Source: Polynucleobacter hirudinilacicola
GTDB lineage: Bacteria > Pseudomonadota > Gammaproteobacteria > Burkholderiales > Burkholderiaceae
Direction: 5' to 3'
Assembly (NCBI RefSeq): GCF_002192535.1
Contig: NZ_NAIA01000003.1
Location: forward strand, 186,001-250,000
Length of the DNA stretch: 64,000 bases
Part shown: positions 26,553-35,725 of the stretch, piece after piece
How positions within the stretch are numbered: the first letter of the stretch is position 1
Layout of the letters: each line of letters begins with the position of its first letter
Program-made: the position numbers and the translations under genes
The notes under the pieces: generated by a model
Seen by the model: only the letters and a program-made list of their open reading frames with translations
Told to the model about the DNA's origin: nothing
Database searches by the model: none

Positions 26553-26785
26553 TAAGCCTCGAATACGCGAACTTGTTGCTCAACCTGAGCAAGAACACCC
26601 TGGCAATGCTTTAACAAAGCAGCACCGCGTTGATAGGCTAAAAGAGTCTCTTCCAAAGAAAATTTACCTGACTCCATATCTGAAATCAGCTTTTCGAGCT
26701 CTTTCACGGCTTGCTCGTAGCGAAGATCTGGGTCAATTTGGACCTCAAGGCCTGGTTTTTGAGTCTCTGACTTTTTGGCTGGCAT
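26552..26785 (-). CDS. xseB: Exodeoxyribonuclease VII small subunit
   Basis: 77 residues. It is the small subunit of the single-strand exonuclease VII, with the family pattern YEQAVKELEKLISDMESG and LLAYQRGAALLKHCQ forming a helical hairpin. The N terminus is Lys-rich and non-conserved. It is the first gene of xseB-ispA-dxs-folE2 and is divergent from the Rieske oxygenase, with a 161-bp gap. Confidence 0.93.
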   Translation of the reverse strand: MPAKKSETQKPGLEVQIDPDLRYEQAVKELEKLISDMESGKFSLEETLLAYQRGAALLKHCQGVLAQVEQQVRVFEA

Positions 26786-26853
26786 AAGCTGATTCTTTCT
26801 TATTTCCTGTGCTAATAGGCCTACATCTTAAAGCGAGAAGCCCCTCGGATGGG

Positions 26854-26859
26854 TATAAT
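26854..26859 (+). promoter_or_regulatory. Candidate -10 element of the Rieske gene
   Basis: A perfect TATAAT on the plus strand 87 bp before the Rieske start, in the xseB-divergent gap. The -35 is not obvious. The expected leader of about 80 nt contains a small hairpin with a TTCG loop just before a G-rich ribosome-binding region. Confidence 0.45.
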
Positions 26860-26946
26860 CCATCCCTTCCTTTCCAATATCGATCCGTCGATGGTTGGAT
26901 TGGTTATTCCGCTTAGCTTCGGCTGACGTTTTCGGGGGTGGGGAGA

Positions 26947-28053
26947 ATGACTAATCTGGCTACCGCGCAGAAGCTTGCGCCGTCCAATCTGCAACTGCCG
27001 GTTTCGGCATATTTTGACGCTGAGCTGTATCAGCGGGAAATTGAACTGCTTTTTAAGCAGGGCCCTGGCTATGTTGGCCACGAACTCATGGTGCCTGAAA
27101 TGGGCTCCTATCAAACTTTAAGCGCAGAAAATGAAGGTCGCATCCTGGTTCGCAATGAATCTGGTGTCGAGCTACTTTCCAATGTCTGCCGTCATCGCCA
27201 AGCACTCATGCTCAATGGCAAAGGTAAAGCAGACAATATCGTTTGTCCACTGCACCGCTGGACTTACGACTTAGGTGGTAATTTATTAGGCGCACCACAC
27301 TTTGAAGACAAGCCTTGTTTAAATCTCGGGAAGTCCCCTTTGCAAAATTGGCAAGGACTTCTCTTTGAAGGTCCGCGCGATGTGCGCGCTGATTTAGCAA
27401 AACTGGGTGTAGCTGACGATCTCAAATTCGATGGTTATATTCTTGACCACGTTGAAGTGCATGATTGCAACTACAACTGGAAAACCTTCATTGAAGTCTA
27501 TCTCGAGGATTACCATGTTGTACCGTTTCATCCCGGCTTAGGCAAGTTTGTTTCTTGTGAAGATTTGCATTGGGAATTTGGTGATTGGCATAGCGTACAA
27601 ACTGTTGGCATTCATAAAGATTTACAAACCCCAGGATCACCTACATATCGCAACTGGCACGACGCAGTCTTGCGCCATTTTGGCGGCAAAGCTCCACGCC
27701 ACGGGGCAATCTGGCTGACCTACTATCCCAACGTCATGGTGGAGTGGTACCCAGGCGTTCTCTGTGTCTCAACACTGCACCCAATGGGTCCGAACAAAAC
27801 CCGCAATATTGTTGAGTTCTATTACCCAGAAGAAATTGCCTTATTTGAGCGCGAGTTTGTAGAAGCAGAGCGTGCTGCTTATATGGAAACCTGTATTGAG
27901 GATGATGAGATTGGCGAACGCATGGACCAAGGTCGTGCAGCCCTGTTTGCGCGGGGCATTAATGAAGTTGGCCCTTATCAAAGCCCAATGGAAGATGGTA
28001 TGCAGCATTTTCATGAGTGGTACCGTCGCGTCATGAACTTTCAGGGCGCATAA
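26947..28053 (+). CDS. Rieske-type ring-hydroxylating oxygenase alpha-subunit-like protein
   Basis: 368 residues. An N-terminal Rieske [2Fe-2S] domain has CRHR (about residue 80) and CPLHRW (about residue 97), the C-x-H and C-x2-H ligand pairs. The C-terminal SRPBCC-type domain carries EDYHVVPFHPG, with the two histidines of the mononuclear iron site. The start is taken at ATG 26947 just after a G-rich ribosome-binding stretch; a GTG at 26938 is possible. A sulfurtransferase gene follows after 46 bp. No reductase gene is adjacent, so electrons must come from a shared ferredoxin system. The substrate is not known. Confidence 0.85.
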   Translation: MTNLATAQKLAPSNLQLPVSAYFDAELYQREIELLFKQGPGYVGHELMVPEMGSYQTLSAENEGRILVRNESGVELLSNVCRHRQALMLNGKGKADNIVCPLHRWTYDLGGNLLGAPHFEDKPCLNLGKSPLQNWQGLLFEGPRDVRADLAKLGVADDLKFDGYILDHVEVHDCNYNWKTFIEVYLEDYHVVPFHPGLGKFVSCEDLHWEFGDWHSVQTVGIHKDLQTPGSPTYRNWHDAVLRHFGGKAPRHGAIWLTYYPNVMVEWYPGVLCVSTLHPMGPNKTRNIVEFYYPEEIALFEREFVEAERAAYMETCIEDDEIGERMDQGRAALFARGINEVGPYQSPMEDGMQHFHEWYRRVMNFQGA

Positions 28054-28099
28054 TTCAGAAACACTCTTCAACAACTCTGCCTTCAATATAGGAAGCTAT

Positions 28100-28933
28100 A
28101 TGACTCCTCTCATTAGTGCCAACCAGTTAGAAGAAATCCTCAATAGTGGCGAGAATGTTTTACTCTGTGATTGCCGCTTTGATCTAGTCAATCCAGAGGC
28201 CGGTAGAGAAGCCTACGAAGAGAGTCATATTCCTGGCGCTATCTATGTCGATCTTGATCAAGATATGTCGGGTAGCAAAACAGGGAGTAATGGTCGACAC
28301 CCGCCCCCCTCGCCTGAAGCGTGGGCTAAAACCAAAGCGCGTTTAGGTATTAGTCCAAATACCTTAGTTGTCGCCTACGATAAACAAGGATCGGTGTATG
28401 CCAGCCGCCTTTGGTGGATGCTCAAAGCGACTGGACATGCCAATGTCCGAGTGTTGGATGGCGGTCTAGATGCTTGGAATGGCCCAATGGGCACCATGCC
28501 CCGCAAACCAACCCCTACTCCCCAAGCAATTGAGCCGATGCCTTATGTTGGCCTAGTTCTGGTTGATGAAGTAGTGGGCAATCTTCAGTCTCAGAAAAAT
28601 CTCATACTGGATGCTAGGGCAAATGATCGCTTTCATGGTCAGAACGAAACCTTAGATCCTATTGGCGGACATATTCCAGGCGCAGCAAATCGTTTCTTTA
28701 AGGAGAATCTTTCGGCAACGGCATTTAAAACACCAGAGCAACTCTTCAAAGATTTTGTAGATCAACTTGGCTCCAGAAAGCCATCTGAAGTGATTCATCA
28801 GTGCGGTTCGGGTGTTACTGCCTGCCACAATCTTTTAGCAATGGAAGTCGCTGGACTCAGAGGCTCTCGTCTTTATGCGGGCAGCTGGAGTGAATGGTGT
28901 GCCGATCCTACAAGACCGGTTGCTACTGATTAA
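28100..28933 (+). CDS. Thiosulfate/3-mercaptopyruvate sulfurtransferase (rhodanese)
   Basis: 277 residues with two rhodanese domains. The first (about 1-140) is structural; the second (about 155-275) has the active-site cysteine in HQCGSGVTACHN, the CGSGV loop of 3-mercaptopyruvate sulfurtransferases. It moves a sulfane sulfur to cyanide or another thiol acceptor. It lies 46 bp after the Rieske gene, probably in one transcript, and is convergent with the ZIP transporter, with 4 bp between the stops. Confidence 0.92.
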   Translation: MTPLISANQLEEILNSGENVLLCDCRFDLVNPEAGREAYEESHIPGAIYVDLDQDMSGSKTGSNGRHPPPSPEAWAKTKARLGISPNTLVVAYDKQGSVYASRLWWMLKATGHANVRVLDGGLDAWNGPMGTMPRKPTPTPQAIEPMPYVGLVLVDEVVGNLQSQKNLILDARANDRFHGQNETLDPIGGHIPGAANRFFKENLSATAFKTPEQLFKDFVDQLGSRKPSEVIHQCGSGVTACHNLLAMEVAGLRGSRLYAGSWSEWCADPTRPVATD

Positions 28934-28937
28934 ATCA

Positions 28938-29711
28938 TTAATGCAGCAGCGATAGCAAGATTACGAATCCTACGCCGCACGCTATCAGAACTGTTTGACG
29001 CAATGACTCTACCCAATGAGGGCGGCGGTGCATTTGTGGAATTAAATCGCTCACTGCGATATAGATAAAACTACTCGACGCAATCACCAGAAGATAAGGC
29101 ATTGCAGCGTGCGCCTTCTCTAAGAAGAAATAGGCCAACACTCCGCCGAGTACTGCTGCCAACCCACAAATCAGGTTGTACAACAATGCGCGAGCTTTTG
29201 AAAATCCCGCATTGAGCAACACAATAAAGTCACCAATCTCTTGCGGAATCTCATGAGCGATGATCGCTATTGCAGTAAAGATGCCAACCTGATAGTCAGC
29301 CATAAATGCAGCAGCAATCAAAATACCATCGACAAAATTATGAATGCCATCGCCTACCAAAATCATCCAACCGCTACGGCCTGCATTCTCAGCATCATGC
29401 CCATGATGGTGGTGATGACCATCACCTTCATGATGATGGTCATGACGTAGTAAGGCAATTTTCTCGAGCAAGAAGAAGCCCAAAAGCCCAGCGAGCAATG
29501 TAGCAAACAATAGTTGAGGGCTTGTACCCTCCATACTGAATGCCTCTGGCAATGAATGCAGCAAAGCGGTAGCTAGCAGAATACCGACCGACAAACTCAC
29601 CATGTTGTTGACCATCTTCGCAAGCAACGCTACAGAAAAAGTAGCGGCCACTAATACGCTAGCAGCCCCTGCTAAGGCGGTCACAACGAGAATGATTTGC
29701 AGAACAGTCAT
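28938..29711 (-). CDS. ZIP family divalent metal transporter
   Basis: 257 residues, about eight membrane segments. The conserved ZIP metal path is visible as GDGIHNFVDG in helix 4 and AHEIPQEIGDF in helix 5. Between helices 3 and 4 lies a His-rich cytosolic loop (HDHHHEGDGHHHHHGHD), a metal-sensing or buffering segment common in ZIP proteins. It probably imports zinc or iron. It starts 5 bp after the next gene on the same strand ends, so the two may be co-transcribed. Confidence 0.92.
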   Translation of the reverse strand: MTVLQIILVVTALAGAASVLVAATFSVALLAKMVNNMVSLSVGILLATALLHSLPEAFSMEGTSPQLLFATLLAGLLGFFLLEKIALLRHDHHHEGDGHHHHHGHDAENAGRSGWMILVGDGIHNFVDGILIAAAFMADYQVGIFTAIAIIAHEIPQEIGDFIVLLNAGFSKARALLYNLICGLAAVLGGVLAYFFLEKAHAAMPYLLVIASSSFIYIAVSDLIPQMHRRPHWVESLRQTVLIACGVGFVILLSLLH

Positions 29712-29716
29712 GCGAA

Positions 29717-30586
29717 TTAAGCTACTCCATTTTTCTTAAACCAAGCGATGCACTTCTCCCAACCATCTTTAGCAGGGCCCTCACGATAGGTTGCACGATA
29801 GTCAGCATGGAATGCATGCGGAGCATCCGGATACACCTCAAATTGAGATGCTTTAGCAGCAGGATTCTTAGCAGCAGCTTGCGCTAATGCTGCTTTCATC
29901 TGATCAACGCTCTCTAATGAAATGCCGGTATCAGCACCGCCATACAAGCCAAGTACTGGAGCTTTTAAGTCAGCAGCAATGTCCACTGGATGACGAGGAT
30001 TGCCTTCAGTCTTCTCACCAATCAAACGGCCATACCAAGCAACACCAGCACGGACTTGCGGCAAGGTTGCAGAAAGCCAAGTAATACGACCACCCCAACA
30101 GAAGCCTGTGACGCCCACTCTTTTAAGATCACCGCCATTTTTACCAGCCCATACCAAAGCAGCCTGCAAATCAATTAAGACCTGTGCATCTGGAGTTTTG
30201 GCCACAATATTCTTTTGAATTTCTGCCACTGTTCCATAGGAATTGGGATCACCGGCACGAATGAATTTCTCGGGCGCTATCGCAAGATAACCCAGCTTTG
30301 CAAAACGTCTTGTGACATCTGCAATATATTCATGCACGCCAAAGATTTCACTTACCACAATAATGATAGGCAAAGATCCTTTGGATTTTTCAGGGCGCGA
30401 TACGTAAGCAGGCATCTGGAAGCTTCCTACTGGAATCATTTCCTCGCCAGCTTTCAGGCCCTTGAAATCGGTCTCAATGGCAGCGGCTAGTACCGGCTCA
30501 GATGCCGCCACAAATCCAACACCAAGGGCACCTATTGCCGAAGTCTTCATGAAACCTCTTCTACTATTCTGTATTTTTTCAGTCAT
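29717..30586 (-). CDS. Dienelactone hydrolase family protein, Tat-exported
   Basis: 289 residues. The N terminus is a twin-arginine signal (NSRRGFMKTSA) with a hydrophobic stretch ending near residue 35. The rest is an alpha/beta hydrolase of the dienelactone hydrolase family: Cys nucleophile in GFCWGG, Asp in the YGGADTGI region and His in PHAFHAD. The start at ATG 30586 follows AGGAGACAGGA; a longer frame to 30643 would run into polA. The natural substrate is unknown; the periplasmic location argues against a role in chlorocatechol breakdown. Confidence 0.88.
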   Translation of the reverse strand: MTEKIQNSRRGFMKTSAIGALGVGFVAASEPVLAAAIETDFKGLKAGEEMIPVGSFQMPAYVSRPEKSKGSLPIIIVVSEIFGVHEYIADVTRRFAKLGYLAIAPEKFIRAGDPNSYGTVAEIQKNIVAKTPDAQVLIDLQAALVWAGKNGGDLKRVGVTGFCWGGRITWLSATLPQVRAGVAWYGRLIGEKTEGNPRHPVDIAADLKAPVLGLYGGADTGISLESVDQMKAALAQAAAKNPAAKASQFEVYPDAPHAFHADYRATYREGPAKDGWEKCIAWFKKNGVA

Positions 30587-30608
30587 TCCTGTCTCCTCAT
30601 CTCTGTTT

Positions 30609-33437
30609 CTAGTGCGCTTCTTCCCAATTATCACCAATGCCAATACTAACCACCAAGGGCACCTTTAGCTCGGCAACATTACACATTAAATCGGGTAATT
30701 TAGCCTGTAGGAGTTCGATTTCATCCATCGGGACGTCAAACACCAATTCATCATGCACCTGAAGCAGTAGTTTTGTTTTCAATTGCTCCTTTTCAAGCCA
30801 ATCCTCAACTGCAATCATGGCTAATTTAATAAGATCGGCAGCAGTACCTTGCATGGGGGCATTAATTGCAGCACGTTCGGCTCCCTGGCGACGTGGACCA
30901 TTCGAACCTTTGATCTCTGGCAACCAAAGACGACGCCCAAAGACCGTTTCCACATAACCATTCTCTCTAGCCTCTAAACGAGTGTGCTCCATGTACTGAG
31001 CAACCCCAGGGTAGCGGTCGAAGTATTTAGCAATATAGTTTTGGGCTGCGGAGCGCTCGATACCTAAATTGCCAGCCAAACCAAATGCACTCATACCGTA
31101 GATCAAACCAAAATTAATGACCTTGGCATAGCGACGCTGCTCAGAGCTCACTTGATCCAATGGAACACCAAAAATCTCAGCGGCAGTTGCTTGGTGGACG
31201 TCCTTACCATCTCTAAATGCAGCTAACAAATTGTCATCCTCAGCAATATGCGCCATGATGCGCAGCTCGATTTGGGAATAATCTGCCGAAAGTAATTTGC
31301 AACCATCGGCTGGCACAAACGCCTCACGAATACGACGACCCTCTTCGGTCCGCACGGGAATGTTCTGCAAATTAGGGTCGCTAGAGGCTAAGCGCCCAGT
31401 CACGGCTGTGGCTTGCGAGAAATTGGTATGCACACGACCCGTTTTTGGATCAGCCATGCGCGGAAGTTTCTCAATATAGGTGGACATCAACTTAGCCAAA
31501 CTACGATAGTCCAAGATGCGTGCCGGTAAGGGGTAATCTTCTGCTAACTTTTGTAAAACCTCTTCATCAGTAGATGGCGCTCCAGACGGAGTCTTCTTGA
31601 TCACCGGTAATTCCAGTTGGACAAATAGGATTTCAGCAATCTGTTTGGGTGATTGAATATTGAAAGGTTGTCCAGCAAGTTGATGAATCTCACCCTCTAA
31701 TTCCAGAAGACGTTTACCAACCTGCTGACCTTGTTTAGCTAATAAAGCGGAATCAATCCGAATACCATTGCGCTCCATGATCCCGAGCACCCGCATCGCT
31801 GGCATCTCAATCTTTTCATAGACATACAACAATCCGGGGCTTTCCTGAATCTGCGGCCAGAGCTCTAAATGGAGACGGAGAGTGATGTCTGCATCTTCTG
31901 CGGCATAGTCTGTAGCGATTTTGAGATCAACTTGATCAAAGCCAATTTGATGAACTCCTTTGCCGCAGACCTCTTCATAACGAATCGTCTTCATACCCAG
32001 ATGCCGCTCTGCCAAGCTATCCATATTGTGGGGAAGATGTGACTCCAATACGTAAGACTCCAGCAAGGTATCAAATGCAACACCTTTTAAGGTGATTCCA
32101 TAATTCGCAAAGATATGTGCGTCGTACTTGAGGTTTTGCCCAAGCTTTAAATGCGCTTTACTTTCTAGCCAAGGCTTTAATTTCGTAAGTACGGCATCAC
32201 GATTGAGTTGCACTTCACCATTTCGATGTGCGACTGGGATATAGCAGGCCTCCCCCGGCTTTACCGATAGTGAAATCCCCACCAACTCTGCAGCTAGAGC
32301 ATCAAGGCTAGTGGTTTCGGTATCGACAGCCGTGAGTTCTGCAGACTCAATTTTCTTCAACCACTTCTCAAGACCTACTTCATCAGTAATGCATTCATAG
32401 TTTTTGATGATGGCGTCTTGTAAATCTTTTGTATCTTGCGATAAATCTTTAGTGGGCGAGCTTGCAATTGCCCCAGATTTTTTAGGTGAGGCACTCTCAT
32501 CACTTGCTTGATTGGCGATTGGCGTACCCGCTAAGTCAAAGGTAGACTCAGGAGCCTGATGGGGCGGGCTTGTCAGCTGTTTTTCAACATCTCGCAACCA
32601 AGTCTTAAAGGCATAACGCTCAAATAGCTCTCGCAGTAGAGCGGCATCTTCAGATTTCGCATGAAGATCATCTAGGCCTGGTAAATGCGGAGATAAATCA
32701 CAATCGGTTTTAACGGTAATCAGTTGACGTGCTTGAGGCAACCACTCTAATGAGGCACGTAGGTTTTCTCCAACAACACCTTTTACCTGATCGGCATTGG
32801 CCATTAAATGATCAAGATCACCAAATTCTGCTAACCATTTATTCGCTGTCTTGGGCCCCGCTTTTGGAACACCGGGAACGTTATCGACTGCATCACCAAT
32901 AATGGATAAGTAGTCGACGATGCGTTCAGGTGGTACTCCAAATTTTTCAATCACGCCATTGATATCTAACTTTTCATTCGTCATCGTATTAATCAAGGTG
33001 ACTGATGGATTTACCAATTGCGCTAAATCTTTATCTCCAGTGGAGATGATGGTTTCCCAACCAGCTTGAGTCGCCTGACAAGCCAATGTGCCAATCACAT
33101 CATCAGCCTCTACCCCAGAAACCATTAATACCGGCCAACCCAAAGCTTTCACAATGGCATGAATCGGCTCGATTTGTTTGACCAAATCCTCAGGCATTGG
33201 GGAGCGATGAGCCTTGTACTCGGAGTACATTTCATCCCGGAAGGTCTTGCCCTTGGCATCAAAAACGCAGGCAATATGGTCAGCTTTGAGCTCAGACCGA
33301 GCTCGGCGCATCATATTAACCATGCCATAGATGGCCCCGGTGGGCTCTCCAGCCGCATTTCTGAGGTCTGGCATGGCATGGAAGGCGCGATAGAGGTAGC
33401 TAGAACCGTCTACCAACAAGAGTCTATGTTTAGTCAT
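30609..33437 (-). CDS. polA: DNA polymerase I
   Basis: 942 residues with all three domains. The 5' nuclease comes first (LVDGSSYLYRAFHA, then GVEADDVIGTLA), next the 3'-5' exonuclease with the D-x-E motif AVDTETTSLDA near residue 385, then the polymerase with motif A DYSQIELR and motif C HDELVFDV near the C terminus. A low-complexity linker (about 310-345) separates the nuclease. The ATG at 33437 opens on the family N terminus; the 41-codon extension upstream is not conserved-looking. Confidence 0.97.
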   Translation of the reverse strand: MTKHRLLLVDGSSYLYRAFHAMPDLRNAAGEPTGAIYGMVNMMRRARSELKADHIACVFDAKGKTFRDEMYSEYKAHRSPMPEDLVKQIEPIHAIVKALGWPVLMVSGVEADDVIGTLACQATQAGWETIISTGDKDLAQLVNPSVTLINTMTNEKLDINGVIEKFGVPPERIVDYLSIIGDAVDNVPGVPKAGPKTANKWLAEFGDLDHLMANADQVKGVVGENLRASLEWLPQARQLITVKTDCDLSPHLPGLDDLHAKSEDAALLRELFERYAFKTWLRDVEKQLTSPPHQAPESTFDLAGTPIANQASDESASPKKSGAIASSPTKDLSQDTKDLQDAIIKNYECITDEVGLEKWLKKIESAELTAVDTETTSLDALAAELVGISLSVKPGEACYIPVAHRNGEVQLNRDAVLTKLKPWLESKAHLKLGQNLKYDAHIFANYGITLKGVAFDTLLESYVLESHLPHNMDSLAERHLGMKTIRYEEVCGKGVHQIGFDQVDLKIATDYAAEDADITLRLHLELWPQIQESPGLLYVYEKIEMPAMRVLGIMERNGIRIDSALLAKQGQQVGKRLLELEGEIHQLAGQPFNIQSPKQIAEILFVQLELPVIKKTPSGAPSTDEEVLQKLAEDYPLPARILDYRSLAKLMSTYIEKLPRMADPKTGRVHTNFSQATAVTGRLASSDPNLQNIPVRTEEGRRIREAFVPADGCKLLSADYSQIELRIMAHIAEDDNLLAAFRDGKDVHQATAAEIFGVPLDQVSSEQRRYAKVINFGLIYGMSAFGLAGNLGIERSAAQNYIAKYFDRYPGVAQYMEHTRLEARENGYVETVFGRRLWLPEIKGSNGPRRQGAERAAINAPMQGTAADLIKLAMIAVEDWLEKEQLKTKLLLQVHDELVFDVPMDEIELLQAKLPDLMCNVAELKVPLVVSIGIGDNWEEAH

Positions 33438-33519
33438 ACCGCAATCGTACAATCTAGTTGTGAATTGCCTACAGGTCTGGTTAAGGAACCAGCCTAGAGT
33501 GGGCTTAAAAAGGTGAAAA

Positions 33520-33933
33520 ATGATGCATGTTCTAACTAACTTAACCAGCCACATCCTCAATCAAAACCTAGCTCTCATGAGTATTTTGGTGGTTTTTGGA
33601 CTTCTAGGATCTAGCTCAGTACAGGCCCAGAATAACAGTCAGGCCCTGAGCCCTTCAGAGCTGAACCGAATCAACAATCAGCCACTTGCACCTATTGCAA
33701 CCCCATCTGGCGCCCTAAATTCTCCACAAAGCCGCAGCCCTAGCTATAAGTACAAAGATGCAAATGGTACAGAAATTACAGAATACAAAGATACAAATAG
33801 CCCAACGCAAGTTCAAGTAAAAACAAAGTACACGACCTATGAAATGTCCCCTCCAGACTCCGTAAAGCCTGGAGCGCAATCTGGTGAAGGTAATTTACTG
33901 AGCGTGCCAAGTATCAGTATTCCGATTCAGTAA
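33520..33933 (+). CDS. DUF2782-type exported protein
   Basis: 137 residues. After a signal peptide (hydrophobic stretch about residues 15-36, ending SVQAQ) comes a low-complexity Asn/Pro/Ser region and then a short conserved core with SYKYKDANGTEITEYKD, which resembles DUF2782 proteins. In betaproteobacteria such a gene is normally found between polA and thrB, as here. Function unknown. AGGTGA lies 4-7 nt before two consecutive ATG codons, either of which may be used. It precedes thrB by 26 bp and is probably co-transcribed with it. Confidence 0.75.
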   Translation: MMHVLTNLTSHILNQNLALMSILVVFGLLGSSSVQAQNNSQALSPSELNRINNQPLAPIATPSGALNSPQSRSPSYKYKDANGTEITEYKDTNSPTQVQVKTKYTTYEMSPPDSVKPGAQSGEGNLLSVPSISIPIQ

Positions 33934-33959
33934 AAAATTCACAGAATATTCGCTGCTAT

Positions 33960-34937
33960 ATGGCTGTTTTCACACCGATTGAACTCGACGATATTTCTCA
34001 TTGGATCTCCGAAGACTTCAACATTGGTCAAGCCAGCGAAATTCGTGGAATTCATGGCGGTATTGAAAACTCGAATTTTTTTCTCGACACCATTCAAGCT
34101 GGCAAAAAACAAGAATACGTTTTAACCATCTTTGAAAGACTGTCAGCGCAACAGCTGCCCTACTACCTTGAGTTAATGCGCCACCTGGCAAACAAGGACA
34201 TCCCTGTTCCAAAGCCGATTGAGAATCACAAAGGTGAAATTCTGTTTTCCCTCAAAGGTAAGCCAGCAGCCATTGTTAGCAAGCTACCAGGCCTATCCAG
34301 ACTTCAGCCAGAAGCAAAGCACTGCGCCATGGTTGGCGAGATGCTCGCCAAGATGCATTTAGCTGGAAAAGATTTTGCAAAGACTCAAGAGAACTTGCGC
34401 AGTTTGGGATGGTGGCAAAAAACTATTCCATTAGTGTTACCGCATCTTAATACCTCACAAAAAGATTTACTCACTCACGAGCTAGCTACTCAAGAAGCAT
34501 TTTTCAGCTCAGCCGCTTATGACACCATTCCCCAAGGTGCTAGCCACTGCGATCTCTTTCGCGACAACGTCTTGTTTGACACACAAGGATCAACTGATAC
34601 TTCACAGGATCAATTAGGTGGTTTCTTTGACTTTTATTTTGCCGGTACTGACAAGTGGGTGTTTGATCTTGCAGTTACTGCAAATGATTGGTGTCTTGCA
34701 GATAACAAACAAGACTTAGATCCTGAGCGTCTTAATGCACTCATGAATGCTTATCAAGCAGTACGCCCTTTAACCAAAGAAGAGCAAGCAAGCTGGCCTC
34801 TCATGCTGCGTGCAGCAGCTCTTCGTTTTTGGGTATCCCGCCTTTGGGACTTTTATTTACCGAGAGATGCACAAATGCTGACACCTCATGACCCGACTCA
34901 CTTTGAGCGCATTCTTCTAAGTCGTCGATCTCTATGA
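33960..34937 (+). CDS. thrB: Homoserine kinase (ThrB, choline-kinase-like)
   Basis: 325 residues. It phosphorylates homoserine in threonine synthesis and belongs to the aminoglycoside/choline-kinase fold group found in proteobacteria such as Pseudomonas, not the GHMP type of E. coli. Visible motifs are GGIENSNFFL near residue 31, the catalytic loop SHCDLFRDNVLF near 196 and the metal-binding GFFDFYFAG after it. It overlaps the next gene by 4 bp (ATGA). Confidence 0.93.
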   Translation: MAVFTPIELDDISHWISEDFNIGQASEIRGIHGGIENSNFFLDTIQAGKKQEYVLTIFERLSAQQLPYYLELMRHLANKDIPVPKPIENHKGEILFSLKGKPAAIVSKLPGLSRLQPEAKHCAMVGEMLAKMHLAGKDFAKTQENLRSLGWWQKTIPLVLPHLNTSQKDLLTHELATQEAFFSSAAYDTIPQGASHCDLFRDNVLFDTQGSTDTSQDQLGGFFDFYFAGTDKWVFDLAVTANDWCLADNKQDLDPERLNALMNAYQAVRPLTKEEQASWPLMLRAAALRFWVSRLWDFYLPRDAQMLTPHDPTHFERILLSRRSL

Positions 34938-35710
34938 AACTGAATTCCGTCGCCCCCAAAGAAGGCTATACCTGGATTAGACAGGGTATTTGGCTATTCA
35001 AGCAGAATCCCCTTGGGTTCTTGATGCTGGTCTTTATGTATATCTTTGCTGCTCAATTGGCAGTAATTGTTCCAGTAATTGGTGTATTTGCTGTACTACT
35101 GCTGACACCAACATTATCGGCCGGCTTTATGACCGCTTGCCGTCAAGCAATTCAGAAAGAGCGCATCAGCCCAATGGTGTATTTAATCGCACTGAGATCT
35201 AGCGCGCTCGTTCGTAAACGCATTTTGCAATTGGGCTTGGTATATGCAGCGCTGATTTTGCTGATGAGTTTTGCATTAAGTCTCTTGGTTGATTTTGAAT
35301 TACTGATTCCATTAATGACAAGCGATAAAGCCATCACGCCTGAGGCACTCCGCCAAATTTATTTGGTACTTTTTTTCGGAGGTCTTCTATACGTTCCGAT
35401 AGCAATGCTGATGTGGTTCTCTCCAGTATTGATAGCCTGGGCAGATATGTCAGTTGCTCAAGCGCTCTTTTCGAGCTGCCTAGCTTGTTGGACTAATAAA
35501 GCAGCGTTCTTTTTGTATCTCTCGATTTGGAGCGTGATTCTAATTGCTATTCCACTAACAGTGGGCATGATTTTTGATGCGATCGATTTGGGTCAAGCAG
35601 CTTCTTTCATCATTGCGCCACTCTCCATGGCTGGCTTAACGGTCATGCACTGCTCTTTCTATGCAACTTGGAAGGCCTGCTTTACTGAAGAAGAAGTATT
35701 GGCTTCTTAA
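34934..35710 (+). CDS. BPSS1780-type integral membrane protein
   Basis: 258 residues with about five or six membrane helices spread over the whole length, beginning after an amphipathic start (WIRQGIWLFKQNPLGF). The layout and the neighbour thrB fit the BPSS1780-type membrane proteins of Burkholderiales, whose function is unknown. The start codon overlaps the thrB stop (ATGA), which suggests translational coupling. It is convergent with uvrD. Confidence 0.75.
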   Translation: MKLNSVAPKEGYTWIRQGIWLFKQNPLGFLMLVFMYIFAAQLAVIVPVIGVFAVLLLTPTLSAGFMTACRQAIQKERISPMVYLIALRSSALVRKRILQLGLVYAALILLMSFALSLLVDFELLIPLMTSDKAITPEALRQIYLVLFFGGLLYVPIAMLMWFSPVLIAWADMSVAQALFSSCLACWTNKAAFFLYLSIWSVILIAIPLTVGMIFDAIDLGQAASFIIAPLSMAGLTVMHCSFYATWKACFTEEEVLAS

Positions 35711-35725
35711 GATTTTCTAGGGTCA

